Source: Bacteroidota bacterium
GTDB lineage: Bacteria > Bacteroidota > Bacteroidia > J057 > JADKCL01
Direction: 5' to 3'
Assembly (NCBI GenBank): GCA_016718825.1
Contig: JADKCL010000023.1
Coordinates: 1 to 64,000 of the forward strand
DNA: 64,000 nt
The notes under the pieces are model-generated. The model saw only the letters and a program-made list of their open reading frames with translations, ran no database searches and was not told where the DNA came from. Below, in pieces: positions 36,754-45,095 of this stretch (position 1 is the stretch's first letter; each line of letters opens with the position of its first letter). The position numbers and the translations under genes are program-made.

Positions 36754-37155
36754 TCACCCCTGAAAATCAATCAAAGGCTTATCGATGGGCTCCCACAATT
36801 CGACGCGGCGGCCATCGCAATCGACGATGGAAGCAAACTTGCCGTAATCGTATTCTTGCAGCTCAACGGCGACTTCGACACCTTCTTCACGGAGTGCGGC
36901 AAGCAAGGCTACAAGGTCATGTACACGGTAATTGATCATGAAGGCCTGATCTCCCGGCCCGAAATATTTGCTGCTTTCCGGGAATGTGCTCCAAGAGGTG
37001 GAACCAGACTGCCCCGATGCCTGTCCATCTTGCCAACTAAAGGTATGCCCGTATTGACCTGCGGGAATGCCGAGGTGTTTTTCGTACCATGCTTTTGTTG
37101 CTGCCGCGTCTTTGCATTTGAAAAACACGCCGCCAATGCCTGTAACTCGTTTCAT
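36754..37155 (-). CDS. VOC family (glyoxalase-like) protein
   Basis: This 133-residue single-module protein begins MKRVTGIGGVFFKCKDAAAT, has the typical YEKHLGI step, and ends VDCDGRRVELWEPID, where the Glu is the usual metal ligand of the second beta-alpha-beta unit. The family covers metal-dependent lyases, isomerases and resistance proteins; the substrate cannot be named. ATG 37155 is used because upstream residues of the longer open frame come from an AT-rich promoter region. Confidence 0.8.
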   Translation of the reverse strand: MKRVTGIGGVFFKCKDAAATKAWYEKHLGIPAGQYGHTFSWQDGQASGQSGSTSWSTFPESSKYFGPGDQAFMINYRVHDLVALLAALREEGVEVAVELQEYDYGKFASIVDCDGRRVELWEPIDKPLIDFQG

Positions 37156-37333
37156 AGGGTCAAGATAGCGCTTTTCACCGAACAGGGCCTCATTCTTCGA
37201 GGGAAAATTATTTTCATTACGCCAAATCACCTTTTTATTAAAATAATCCACATTTGTGCACCAAAAGCATTCATTTCGGCTAAATTTAAACCATATCTGC
37301 AATTTATTTTTATAAGAATGCATCAAAAACTGG

Positions 37334-37364
37334 TTTGCGAACGCATGAAATCCCCCCATCTTTG
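37334..37364 (+). promoter_or_regulatory. Bacteroidota promoter of noncoding module 1
   Basis: TTTG at 37334-37337, a 19-base spacer and CATCTTTG at 37357-37364 fit the -33/-7 consensus (TTTG-N19-TAnnTTTG) with one mismatch. The expected transcription start is near 37370. The same arrangement recurs 384 bp downstream. Confidence 0.7.
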
Positions 37365-37369
37365 TCTCA

Positions 37370-37523
37370 GTGAATGGCTCGGCAACGAGCTGAGAATTTA
37401 AAGTGACGTTCTTTTTGAAAAACCGTTTTTAGATTTTTTTGTAAAGCGTTCTTTTAGCTTTCCTCTCATAAAAGAATCTCTTGCGCTCCCCTGGTTCCAA
37501 AATCAGGGGAGCGCTCTCTTTTC
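37370..37523 (+). ncRNA. Candidate small RNA, module 1
   Basis: About 154 nt lie between the promoter above and a strong terminator, with no ORF of note. The 5' end forms a hairpin GCTCG-GCAA-CGAGC (37377-37390, GNRA loop) extended by CTCA/TGAG. The segment TTAAAGTGACGTTCTTT (37398-37415) is nearly identical in module 2. No match to a known RNA family could be made by eye; 6S RNA was considered because of size, but no long two-strand bulge was found. It is equally possible that this is a long leader, but nothing downstream is read from it. Confidence 0.5.
37483..37523 (+). terminator. Intrinsic terminator of noncoding module 1
   Basis: A perfect 10-bp GC-rich stem (GCGCTCCCCT with AGGGGAGCGC, 12-base loop) is followed by TCTCTTTTC. 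Confidence 0.85.
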
Positions 37524-37717
37524 AGGCCATTTTGATTCGCCAACAACTTTCCCATCCAGCAACCAAAAACCAAACAATTACCTGCTGAAAAATATTTTTT
37601 GAACACAATTCAATATTTTATTAAAATAACACTCATTACCTTCTCACAAACGCCTCATTTGATCCAAAAATGAATATGATTGAAGAATTATTTTTATAAT
37701 AATGATCCAAAAATAGC

Positions 37718-37748
37718 TTTGCAGACCTACAAAAACCCTGCATCTTTG
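37718..37748 (+). promoter_or_regulatory. Bacteroidota promoter of noncoding module 2
   Basis: TTTG at 37718-37721, again a 19-base spacer, and CATCTTTG at 37741-37748. The start is expected near 37754. Upstream, ATTATTTTTATAA and TTTTATTAAAATAA are also shared with module 1 at the same relative positions. Confidence 0.7.
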
Positions 37749-37753
37749 AATCA

Positions 37754-37947
37754 GTGAATCGGCAGAGACAGAGTTGGTCTTATGAATGCCAAAAGTTTTA
37801 AAGTGAATTAAAGTGACGTTCTTTCTGTTCAACTTTTAGTGATAGTTTAGAATTAAGTGATTCGTTCTTTTGACAGCGTAGAATCCGCTAGGATTTCAAG
37901 CTGAAGCGCTCCCACAGGCATATTGCTGACGGGAGCGTTTTTCTTTT
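37754..37947 (+). ncRNA. Candidate small RNA, module 2
   Basis: About 194 nt from the promoter to the terminator. It opens TCAGTGAATCGGC (module 1: TCAGTGAATGGC) and contains AATTAAAGTGACGTTCTTT at 37806-37824, shared with module 1. The 5' GNRA hairpin of module 1 is not conserved, so the sequences have diverged while promoter, core and terminator type were kept. No ORF over 60 codons lies within it. Confidence 0.5.
37907..37947 (+). terminator. Intrinsic terminator of noncoding module 2
   Basis: A 7-bp stem (CGCTCCC with GGGAGCG, 17-base loop) is followed by TTTTTCTTTT. The stem sequence matches the core of the module 1 terminator. Confidence 0.8.
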
Positions 37948-38099
37948 GTGCCCTTTGGCATGCAACGACCTCCAAAACGTACAACAAAAGCGACAGCTGT
38001 GCGCAATTTTATCCCTCCCAATCAATAAATTGGACGATTTTTGAAATTTCGCCCCAATTGGGTCTTCGTTTTTCGGTACAACCCCTACCCACAAAAGAC

Positions 38100-39192
38100 A
38101 TGAAAATTACATCATTGACCACTGCCTTGCCTTCGAATGGGATTCGTTGGAATACATTTTTAATGCTCTTTCTCGCCTTGGCGATCGCAACGACGGCCTG
38201 CGTACCCAAGAAAAAACTCTCCGCAGAAATCTCCGCCAAACGCGCCGCCGAAGAACGCGCAAAACGCCTCGACGGTGACCTCGACATCGCCAACCGCAAG
38301 ATTGCCGAACTCGAATCCCGCGTCGCCACGCTCGACAAGGAGTTGCAAGACTTGGCCTTAAAAAGCAAAGGCTGCGAAGAGGAGGCCAAAACGCTGAAAC
38401 AAGAAAATGCCAACCTCACCAAACGCAACGCCGACCTCCTTTCTGAAATCGATCAAATCTCCAAATCATCCATGTCAGAAAAGGAAAAATTGGATGCTGC
38501 CCTGCAAAAAAAGAGCAAGGAACTCGACGCCCGCGAAAAATCAATCGCCGAATTGCTTGACAAGCTCGAGACGCGCGAAAAAGCATTGAAAGAGCTGCAA
38601 ACCCAACTCGATGCGCGCAGCGCTGCCGATGCCGAGATGCGTGCCCAACTCGAGGAACGCGAAAAAGCCCTCAAGGATCTGCAAGACCGTATCGCGGCCC
38701 GCGACAAAGCGATGGAAGACCTGCGCAACAAACTCAAAAATGCACTCACAGGCTACCAAGACGGTGATCTCTCCGGTCGAAGTCAGAAACGGCAAGGTCT
38801 ACATCGCGATCAGCGACAAGATGCTCTTCAAATCCGGCAGCGCAGCAGTCGAAAAATTGGGCAAGGAAGCGCTTTCCAAAGTCGCTACGGTTCTCAGCAA
38901 ATACCCCGACATGGACCTGATCATCGAGGGTCATACCGACAATGTGCCCATCAAAACCGAACGCTTCGCCGACAATTGGGACTTGAGCGTGATCCGTGCG
39001 ACTTCGGTCGTGCGCATTCTCACGGTAGATTACGGCCTCGCCGCCAACCGCGTCACCCCATCCGGCAAAGGTGAATTTTTCCCGAAAGTCAGCAATGACA
39101 CTCCCGAGGGACGCAGCAAAAACCGCCGCACCGAGATCATCATCGCCCCCAAACTCGACGAAATCGAGCAAATGCTGGGAAGTGATAAGTGA
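38100..39192 (+). pseudogene. OmpA family lipoprotein with long coiled coil, one frameshift
   Basis: The protein has a signal with lipobox (FLALAIATTAC, Cys near 35), a long heptad-rich coiled coil (residues 40-215; repeated Glu/Lys/Leu/Ala), then an OmpA-type peptidoglycan-binding domain: VEVRNGKVYIAISDKMLFKSG, LIIEGHTDNVPI and RRTEIIIAPK. A single extra G near 38775 (CTCCGGTCGAA for CTCCGTCGAA) breaks the frame between GYQDGDLS and VEVRNGKVY; removing it gives about 363 residues and the usual family junction. The role is to tie the outer membrane to peptidoglycan. The 38100 start is chosen for the lipoprotein signal. Confidence 0.82.
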
Positions 39193-39240
39193 AAAGTTAT
39201 CAGTGAAAAGTGAAAAGTCTTGATAGGCATTGCTTTGATG

Positions 39241-39305
39241 TGGAGAGTGGAGAGTGGAGAGCATTCTCAATTCTCAATTCTCCATTCTCAATTTTCCATT
39301 CTCCA
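39241..39305. repeat. Dispersed GAGAGTGG / CAATTCTCCATT repeat
   Basis: GTGGAGAGTGGAGAG is followed by several CTCAATTCTC and CCATTCTC units ending just before the GNAT start codon. It is related in sequence to the repeats at 1889, 21001, 34350 and 57000-57210. Confidence 0.65.
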
Positions 39306-39310
39306 TTCCC

Positions 39311-39934
39311 ATGTTGAAATTCTACCGTCTTGAAACTCAGCGCGTGATCATCCGGTGTTATGAGCCACAGGATGCGGCGGCGATGTCGGAAGCGATTTTG
39401 CGCAATCATGAACATTTGATTCCTTGGTTGCCTTGGGCCGTTAAGGATCAGCATACGGTTGCTTTCTGTCTCGATGTGATTCGGAAAGCCCGCGGGCAAT
39501 ATGATTTGGGAATTGATTTCATGATGGGGACTTTTGACGCGCGTGACGGGCGCTACATTGGGGGTACGGGCCTGCATCCGCGTGTGGGCGCTGGGGCCTA
39601 TGAGATTGGCTACTGGATCGACCAATCATTTACCGGTCAAGGGCTTGCGACACATGTAGCCGCCGCATTGACCAAAGCTGCATTTGAATACGCTGGCGTA
39701 CACCGTGTGAACATCCACATGCAAGTCGACAACATTCCGAGCGAACGCATCCCGGTACGATTGGGTTACAAACTTGATGGACGTTTGCGAGAGATGGTAC
39801 CGATTGCAGACGGCCATTTCGGGGATATTTTCAGATTCAGCATGCTGCGGGAGGAGTTCGATGCGAGTGAATTCAAGGGCATGGAGCTGAGGGCCTTTGG
39901 GTTGGATGGAGCGGCTTTGGAGGTTCGGTTGTAA
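39311..39934 (+). CDS. GNAT N-acetyltransferase, RimJ/RimL type
   Basis: This 207-residue protein has the GNAT layout. It opens RLETQRVIIRCYEPQDAAAM, the strand 4 region is YEIGYWIDQSFTGQGLATHV (acetyl-CoA loop Q-x-G-x-A with Gly-Leu-Ala), and HRVNIHMQVDNIPSERIPVR follows, matching N..S..V..KLGF of RimJ/RimL enzymes. These acetylate N-termini of ribosomal proteins or small amines; the substrate is unknown. ATG 39311 is preferred over 39254 because the upstream codons are read from the intergenic repeat. Confidence 0.85.
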   Translation: MLKFYRLETQRVIIRCYEPQDAAAMSEAILRNHEHLIPWLPWAVKDQHTVAFCLDVIRKARGQYDLGIDFMMGTFDARDGRYIGGTGLHPRVGAGAYEIGYWIDQSFTGQGLATHVAAALTKAAFEYAGVHRVNIHMQVDNIPSERIPVRLGYKLDGRLREMVPIADGHFGDIFRFSMLREEFDASEFKGMELRAFGLDGAALEVRL

Positions 39935-40055
39935 TTGGAGACCGAAGGAGCCAAAATGCAGCTTTTGACGCGGGGAATGGCCTTCGTTTCGAAAAGTTTC
40001 ACGGGTGATTCGCCCCTGCTTCAAAACCTATTTTCTTCCTATCTTGCCCACTTAA

Positions 40056-42173
40056 ATGGCGCAAGACCAAAACCCCGTTCGATCTCCGAAAAGCCTGCGT
40101 TGGCTTCAGGCGGAACCAATTTGGCTCATTGGCCTTGGGCTTGTTTTCCATTTCCTCGCGCAAATTCATTGGGACAAGGTCTGGGAAGGATTCGCCTATG
40201 ATCCGGTGCTGCGTTGGTATGTGCCGGGCGCCTTTTTCGTAGCTGCGTTGTATTCTGCTTTGAATGCCGTCCCCGAATGGCAGCCCACGTACCGCATTCG
40301 CCTGAAAGCCACCTTACCGATCGAATTGGCCTTGAGCTTTGGCGCTGTCCTCTATCTCAAATACGTGGATCCCATGGTCTACGTGGACGATGCGGGCTTC
40401 ATTCTGCGGTATTTTGACCATTTTGCCGAAGGGTGTTTTTTCTGTTTCAATGTCGATGACGGGCCCGTATTTGGCTTGTCAAGCTTCATCTACGGGCTCC
40501 TTGGTGGATTTTTGACTTGGTCGGGAATTTTCAATTCGGAGGGAGCCGTCAATTATCTCGCCTACATCGGCACCTTTTTTACCGCCTTTCTTTATTTCCG
40601 GATTCTGCGGAAGCTCGTTTCTTCGGCGGGAATGATGGTGGTGTTTTGGTTCCTGCTCATGACCTGTAGCCGCTCGATGGCGGTCATCTACAACGCAGGC
40701 ATGGAAGCGCCGATTCACTTCTCCCTGATCTTGACAGCCTTGCTCTTTTTCCTTGACAAAAAAGAACGGTTGATGTGGCTGTTTCTGGCAATTTCAGTAA
40801 TCTCCAAACTGGATGCCGTTCCGCTGGTGCTCGTGGTCGGAATCTTCTGGACCATCGAAAACTGGGCGGACTTGCGCGCCTTTGACTGGCACAAAAAGCG
40901 CTACCACGATGCTTTGAAGTTCGGATTGGTTCCCGTGCTGGTCTGGATTGTTTTTGCGTGGATTGTCTTTGGAAGTCCGCTGCCGCAGTCGGCTTTTGCG
41001 AAAATCTATATCCACAACCACGCCAAGGGAAGTTGGTTTCCCTTTATGGAAGCCTTTGTCGCAAACGGCTATCGTTCGCCATTTTTGGTGCTGAGCCTCG
41101 GGCTATTTCTGGCCCAACTCGGATGGGTCGCAGCAAAGCGGCAAGGTGGTCGCGGACTGTTTTTGGGATTCGCATTCGTAGCAACCCTCCTGCTCTATTA
41201 CTTCTACAACCCTGGCGAACGTATGGTTTGGTACTACGTTTTGCCCGAGGGATTGATGTTGCTCCAATTGGCAGTCGGGTTACAATGGCTATTTGGTTCT
41301 CTCAAAGGGAATGGCCGCCTGCTTGGTGTTGGAGGCGTTGTTGGATGCCTTTTGTTGTTTACCTCGACCTTCATGGTTGGGGACATCGCCTATACCCGTA
41401 ACTATGAAGACGTGGTCGAAGGCGAACGCTTGCGCATCGGCGACTACCTTGCCGCACACGTGACTGAAAATCAAAGCCTTCAATCAGGCCATGGCCTGAT
41501 TTCCCGCAAAGTAAAAGGCTACGTCGTCGACGAAACCGGACTTAATTTCCGTGTTGACACCACGATGAAACAGCGCAACAAGGCGCTTTGGGAAAAATAC
41601 CGGCCTGATTGGGTGGTCATGCACGGTTTCTCCTGGGAGGTAGACAAACTCAACAGCTATCCCTACGTGCTGGACACGTCCTTTTTTGATATTGCCTTGT
41701 ATGGATACCCCGCCTGGCGGATCTTCCGTCGGACGGCGACAGAGGAAGAAAGTGAGGGCACCTACTATTTACAATTGTCGGAAATATTGGCCGACCAAAT
41801 CGAAGTCTATGATGAACCGCAGAAATTTCTGCATACCAAAGCCAATGCCTACACTTTCGTTCGGAGTGATTTCAACAAGCGCGAAAGCAAGCTGACCATG
41901 GGACTGATTCGCCACGAATACCCCTACCGGGTGCATGTGAAGGATGTTTTGGCCGGCGATACAACGATCTGGCAACATACCTACGTCGTTGACAGCTTTG
42001 CCGGCCCGGGCACCAACCGCATCATGCCCTTGACGATTCCCTTGCTTCGTCCCGATGCGCCGGCCAATCCAAAGCCCGGGCTCCGCTACATCATCCTGCA
42101 ATTTGAAAACAGCTACGGCAAGGTCGGCTTGTATGACCCTGCGATCACAGTGCTGCGCAAGGATCCGTTTTAA
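40056..42173 (+). CDS. Large GT-C-like multispanning membrane protein
   Basis: This 705-residue protein has about 12 helices in its first 460 residues and a soluble C-terminal domain of about 240 residues. The acidic loop YVDDAGFILRYFDHFAEGC fits the catalytic first loop of GT-C enzymes. The C-terminal part contains a beta-rich domain (RVHVKDVLAGDTTIWQHTYV) and ends GLYDPAITVLRKDPF. It is likely to transfer sugar from a polyprenyl donor to a cell-surface acceptor. It is the third GT-C-type protein in the window, after those at 7940 and 17917. The frame is intact and a CTATCTTGCCC sequence precedes it, as also at 7908. Confidence 0.7.
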   Translation: MAQDQNPVRSPKSLRWLQAEPIWLIGLGLVFHFLAQIHWDKVWEGFAYDPVLRWYVPGAFFVAALYSALNAVPEWQPTYRIRLKATLPIELALSFGAVLYLKYVDPMVYVDDAGFILRYFDHFAEGCFFCFNVDDGPVFGLSSFIYGLLGGFLTWSGIFNSEGAVNYLAYIGTFFTAFLYFRILRKLVSSAGMMVVFWFLLMTCSRSMAVIYNAGMEAPIHFSLILTALLFFLDKKERLMWLFLAISVISKLDAVPLVLVVGIFWTIENWADLRAFDWHKKRYHDALKFGLVPVLVWIVFAWIVFGSPLPQSAFAKIYIHNHAKGSWFPFMEAFVANGYRSPFLVLSLGLFLAQLGWVAAKRQGGRGLFLGFAFVATLLLYYFYNPGERMVWYYVLPEGLMLLQLAVGLQWLFGSLKGNGRLLGVGGVVGCLLLFTSTFMVGDIAYTRNYEDVVEGERLRIGDYLAAHVTENQSLQSGHGLISRKVKGYVVDETGLNFRVDTTMKQRNKALWEKYRPDWVVMHGFSWEVDKLNSYPYVLDTSFFDIALYGYPAWRIFRRTATEEESEGTYYLQLSEILADQIEVYDEPQKFLHTKANAYTFVRSDFNKRESKLTMGLIRHEYPYRVHVKDVLAGDTTIWQHTYVVDSFAGPGTNRIMPLTIPLLRPDAPANPKPGLRYIILQFENSYGKVGLYDPAITVLRKDPF

Positions 42174-42273
42174 TTGTGCAATCACCACGTAGCCGGCGGT
42201 AGACACCTTTCATGGTAGGCTTGCATTCGCTCGAGCATTCATTCATCAGGGCATTTCGGGTTGTCAAAAAATG

Positions 42274-42312
42274 CATTCGCCGGAAAATCCAATAAAGACC
42301 TCCCGGCGAATG
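42274..42312. terminator. Bidirectional stem-loop between convergent genes
   Basis: A perfect 10-bp stem (CATTCGCCGG with CCGGCGAATG) and a 19-base loop lie between the stop of the GT-C gene and the stop of surface protein B1. No strong T tract, so termination is inferred from position and symmetry. Confidence 0.55.
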
Positions 42313-42330
42313 ATTTCATGTACCCCGGAC

Positions 42331-44898
42331 CTATTGCAAGACCACCTTCACCGTGGAATGGGTCGATTTGCCTTGCATTTGAAGCATGTAAATGCCGTTT
42401 GCAAGATCGGATGTTTCAATAAAATACCGGGTTTGACCGCGCTGAATGGTGCCTTGATACACGGATTGGCCATGCATATTCACAAAATCCAGCGTCAAAT
42501 CCTCCTTGGAAGGTCCCTGAAATTCAATCCAAAATGACCCCGAATTGGGATTGGGAACGACTTTGACAGAAAATGTTGTCAAAGGCTTTGAGTCAGGTGC
42601 CGCGAGCGTAAGGTTGAAACACGTTTGGTTGCCAGCGTTCTGCCACCAGTTTTTGACCTGTGTCGCGTCGTCCAGCAATTCGCAGACACTTCCCAAATTG
42701 TCGTTGTAATTGCCACGCGCATAGATCAATGCCATGTCCAAGTTGATCGATTCACCACCTTGTACGGTCATTGGGCCAAAAGATTGGAGGAACCTCCTGT
42801 CAAATGGTTGATTGTTACTGCTGACCTCACTCCATCCACCATTGCCTCCACCTTGGGCACACCAACCTGGATCGCCGGGATACACAAAACGGGTTGGCGC
42901 ACCATTTCCTTGGTAGAGCAAGGGAGAGCCGTCTTTCCAGATGCTTTGCATGTATCCGTAAAAGTGCTGCGCTGTTTCTGGATTCCCACGAATCGAAAAG
43001 TCGTTTTCGTAATACATGGCTCCGGACATTTGATCGACTTCGCCATTGGGCAGCAACAATGACCCGAATGCAGGAGGATAAAGCCCATAACCTGCACTTG
43101 TTTCATCATTGGCATCGCCATTGTAGCCAAAAGCGATATTCAGCGTCGTGTCACAGCCGACATAGTCGTCGGCATAGTTGCCGATATCGATGTCGCGCCA
43201 CATTCCGAGATAGAAATCGTGGTACAATTGCGACGACTTGTTGGTGATTTCATAATGGTAGAATGTCGTGTAGTCCAAGGCAGTATCGGGACAAATGGTG
43301 GCATTGCAATCATAGGCATAGGCCATCACTTCCACCTGAATCGGAAATGAACTGCTTTGCGACTCGGTATGGGCGCCATCGTCGTTGTACACCCACCAAA
43401 GCGCCTGATCACCAGGAAAGCAGGGATAGTCCCCGTCATGCAACGGATCATAAATTCCATCATTGTCCACATCAATATAAGGTGCCAATTGCGCGTCCTC
43501 CCCTGCCCAGACATTGCCATTGCCGGGCCATGATCCAATGTCGGGATAGTTCAAGAAGTTCACGGTGCCTGTACCGAAGTCGGCCTGAAACTGCTGCACT
43601 TGGGCACGGGAGACCTTCCAAACATGTTGCCAACGCTGATTGACAAATCGCTCGGTAATCACGTCCAGAAACAAATATTCTGTGCCCATTCCATTTTGAA
43701 GCAAGATTTGACCACCCTGCGATATCGACGGAGGACTACAATAATTGTAGGGAAGCAAGGTCGTCACGCCTGAAATCAGGTTGAGTTTGATCGGATGCGC
43801 GGTGGTACCTGAAACCGATTTGTACACAAACAGGACATCGTCTGTTCCCACAAAATGTACATCATGCCTGCCTAAAGGATAAGGAAGCGTTGCGCCGGTT
43901 GATACGGTATTGTTCTGCCAATCATAGAGTTCCACATAGTCAACGTTGGCATTTCCACCTGAAATCATCACCGCTCCCAATGGCAAAGTCGTCAATCTTG
44001 GGTAATTGGCTCTTTGCATGGCCATCGTTGGACCTTGCTGCCAAGTATTAGTCAGCGGATCATAGATTTCCAAGTTAGCGTTGCTTCCCGATGTGACAAG
44101 CACTTTTCCATTCGGAAGCATTTCGGCCTCCACACGCATGCTGGGAAAGGCACGTGCAGCTTTGGGCGTCGTCGAATGGGTGGTAGGATCATATTCCTCT
44201 ACCCCCAATGGTCCGATGATCAAGACTTTACCTGTTGGCAACTCTACCCAACCTGCTTCGCGCTGGAAATATTGCAAGGTATCGGCAGTGGGCACAGCAA
44301 AGTTGTTGTTGGGATCGATGACCATCACCTCAGATGGGGTTTGTGTGTTGTTGGGCCACATCAGCAGCAAAACTTTGCCGCTCGAAAGTTCCAACCCCTT
44401 GAAGCTCGTATAAGTAACGGGGAGGTAACGCACCAACGCAGTTTGGGTTTGCGGATCATAGACTTGAAATCCCTGCGGGAAAAGATGCATTATTTTGCCA
44501 CTTGAGAGCCAAATCGCACCATCTTCAAAACATTCAATGGGTGTTTGCAGACCAAGTCCACATTGATACTGAGCGTTTGCACGGTAGGGTCCTGCATAAA
44601 AGTCGTTACCGGTTTGCCTGTAGGTTGCAGCAGCTACGTGCAAACTTCCCTGTGGGTCAAGCCCCCCAACCCAAAGGGCACTTCCAAAAGAGACATTTAG
44701 GCCACTCCCCTTTGGCACTTCGTAGGCAGGTCGATTGACCAAATCCCAAAACATGTCTGCCGAGTTATGAACGGTGGCATCCACCTTATTGCCGTCCAAC
44801 CGGGAATAAGTAAAAGGAATACATTGCGAAAATCCACTGTTCAGAAACAAAAAGCACCCTGATAGCATCAGCAAGAGCCTGATTTTAAAGACTTTCAT
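42331..44898 (-). CDS. Kelch-like T9SS surface protein, paralog B1
   Basis: This 855-residue protein begins with a signal peptide (to GFSQ) and then CIPFTYSRLDGNKVDA. Next is ALWVGGLDPQGSLHVAAATY, a motif shared by the three paralogs. Residues about 120-400 contain Kelch/galactose-oxidase-like blades (LPNGKVLVTSGSNANLEIYD, TLPLGAVMISGGNANVDYVE). The conserved middle region has an EF-hand-like loop (DVDNDGIYDPLHDGDYPC), GDQALWWVYNDDG and FYHYEITNKSS. The last 75 residues (VKVVPNPNSGSFWIEFQG ... NGIYMLQMQGK) are the T9SS domain. Such proteins are common in Bacteroidota and of unknown function; carbohydrate binding is a reasonable guess for the beta-propeller. Start 44898 opens the signal peptide. 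Confidence 0.82.
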   Translation of the reverse strand: MKVFKIRLLLMLSGCFLFLNSGFSQCIPFTYSRLDGNKVDATVHNSADMFWDLVNRPAYEVPKGSGLNVSFGSALWVGGLDPQGSLHVAAATYRQTGNDFYAGPYRANAQYQCGLGLQTPIECFEDGAIWLSSGKIMHLFPQGFQVYDPQTQTALVRYLPVTYTSFKGLELSSGKVLLLMWPNNTQTPSEVMVIDPNNNFAVPTADTLQYFQREAGWVELPTGKVLIIGPLGVEEYDPTTHSTTPKAARAFPSMRVEAEMLPNGKVLVTSGSNANLEIYDPLTNTWQQGPTMAMQRANYPRLTTLPLGAVMISGGNANVDYVELYDWQNNTVSTGATLPYPLGRHDVHFVGTDDVLFVYKSVSGTTAHPIKLNLISGVTTLLPYNYCSPPSISQGGQILLQNGMGTEYLFLDVITERFVNQRWQHVWKVSRAQVQQFQADFGTGTVNFLNYPDIGSWPGNGNVWAGEDAQLAPYIDVDNDGIYDPLHDGDYPCFPGDQALWWVYNDDGAHTESQSSSFPIQVEVMAYAYDCNATICPDTALDYTTFYHYEITNKSSQLYHDFYLGMWRDIDIGNYADDYVGCDTTLNIAFGYNGDANDETSAGYGLYPPAFGSLLLPNGEVDQMSGAMYYENDFSIRGNPETAQHFYGYMQSIWKDGSPLLYQGNGAPTRFVYPGDPGWCAQGGGNGGWSEVSSNNQPFDRRFLQSFGPMTVQGGESINLDMALIYARGNYNDNLGSVCELLDDATQVKNWWQNAGNQTCFNLTLAAPDSKPLTTFSVKVVPNPNSGSFWIEFQGPSKEDLTLDFVNMHGQSVYQGTIQRGQTRYFIETSDLANGIYMLQMQGKSTHSTVKVVLQ

Positions 44899-45095
44899 AA
44901 CTTCGAATATTAACTTGAGATGTAAGTAACTGCCCATTCGCCCATACGAACGAGCCTATCGCAGATTTCCTTCGCGACCGGAAGCGCAAGCCATTGACAA
45001 ATCAAATTTGCGCTTCTCCTCCTATTCTCCCATCACCATTTTCTGCATTTGGTGACACACTTTGAAGCGATTGCATCGAATGTATCTGGAAAATC

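Noticed and set aside
37370..37523. 6S RNA
   Set aside because: Size fits, but I could not find the two-strand open bubble within a long helix; the fold looks like separate hairpins.
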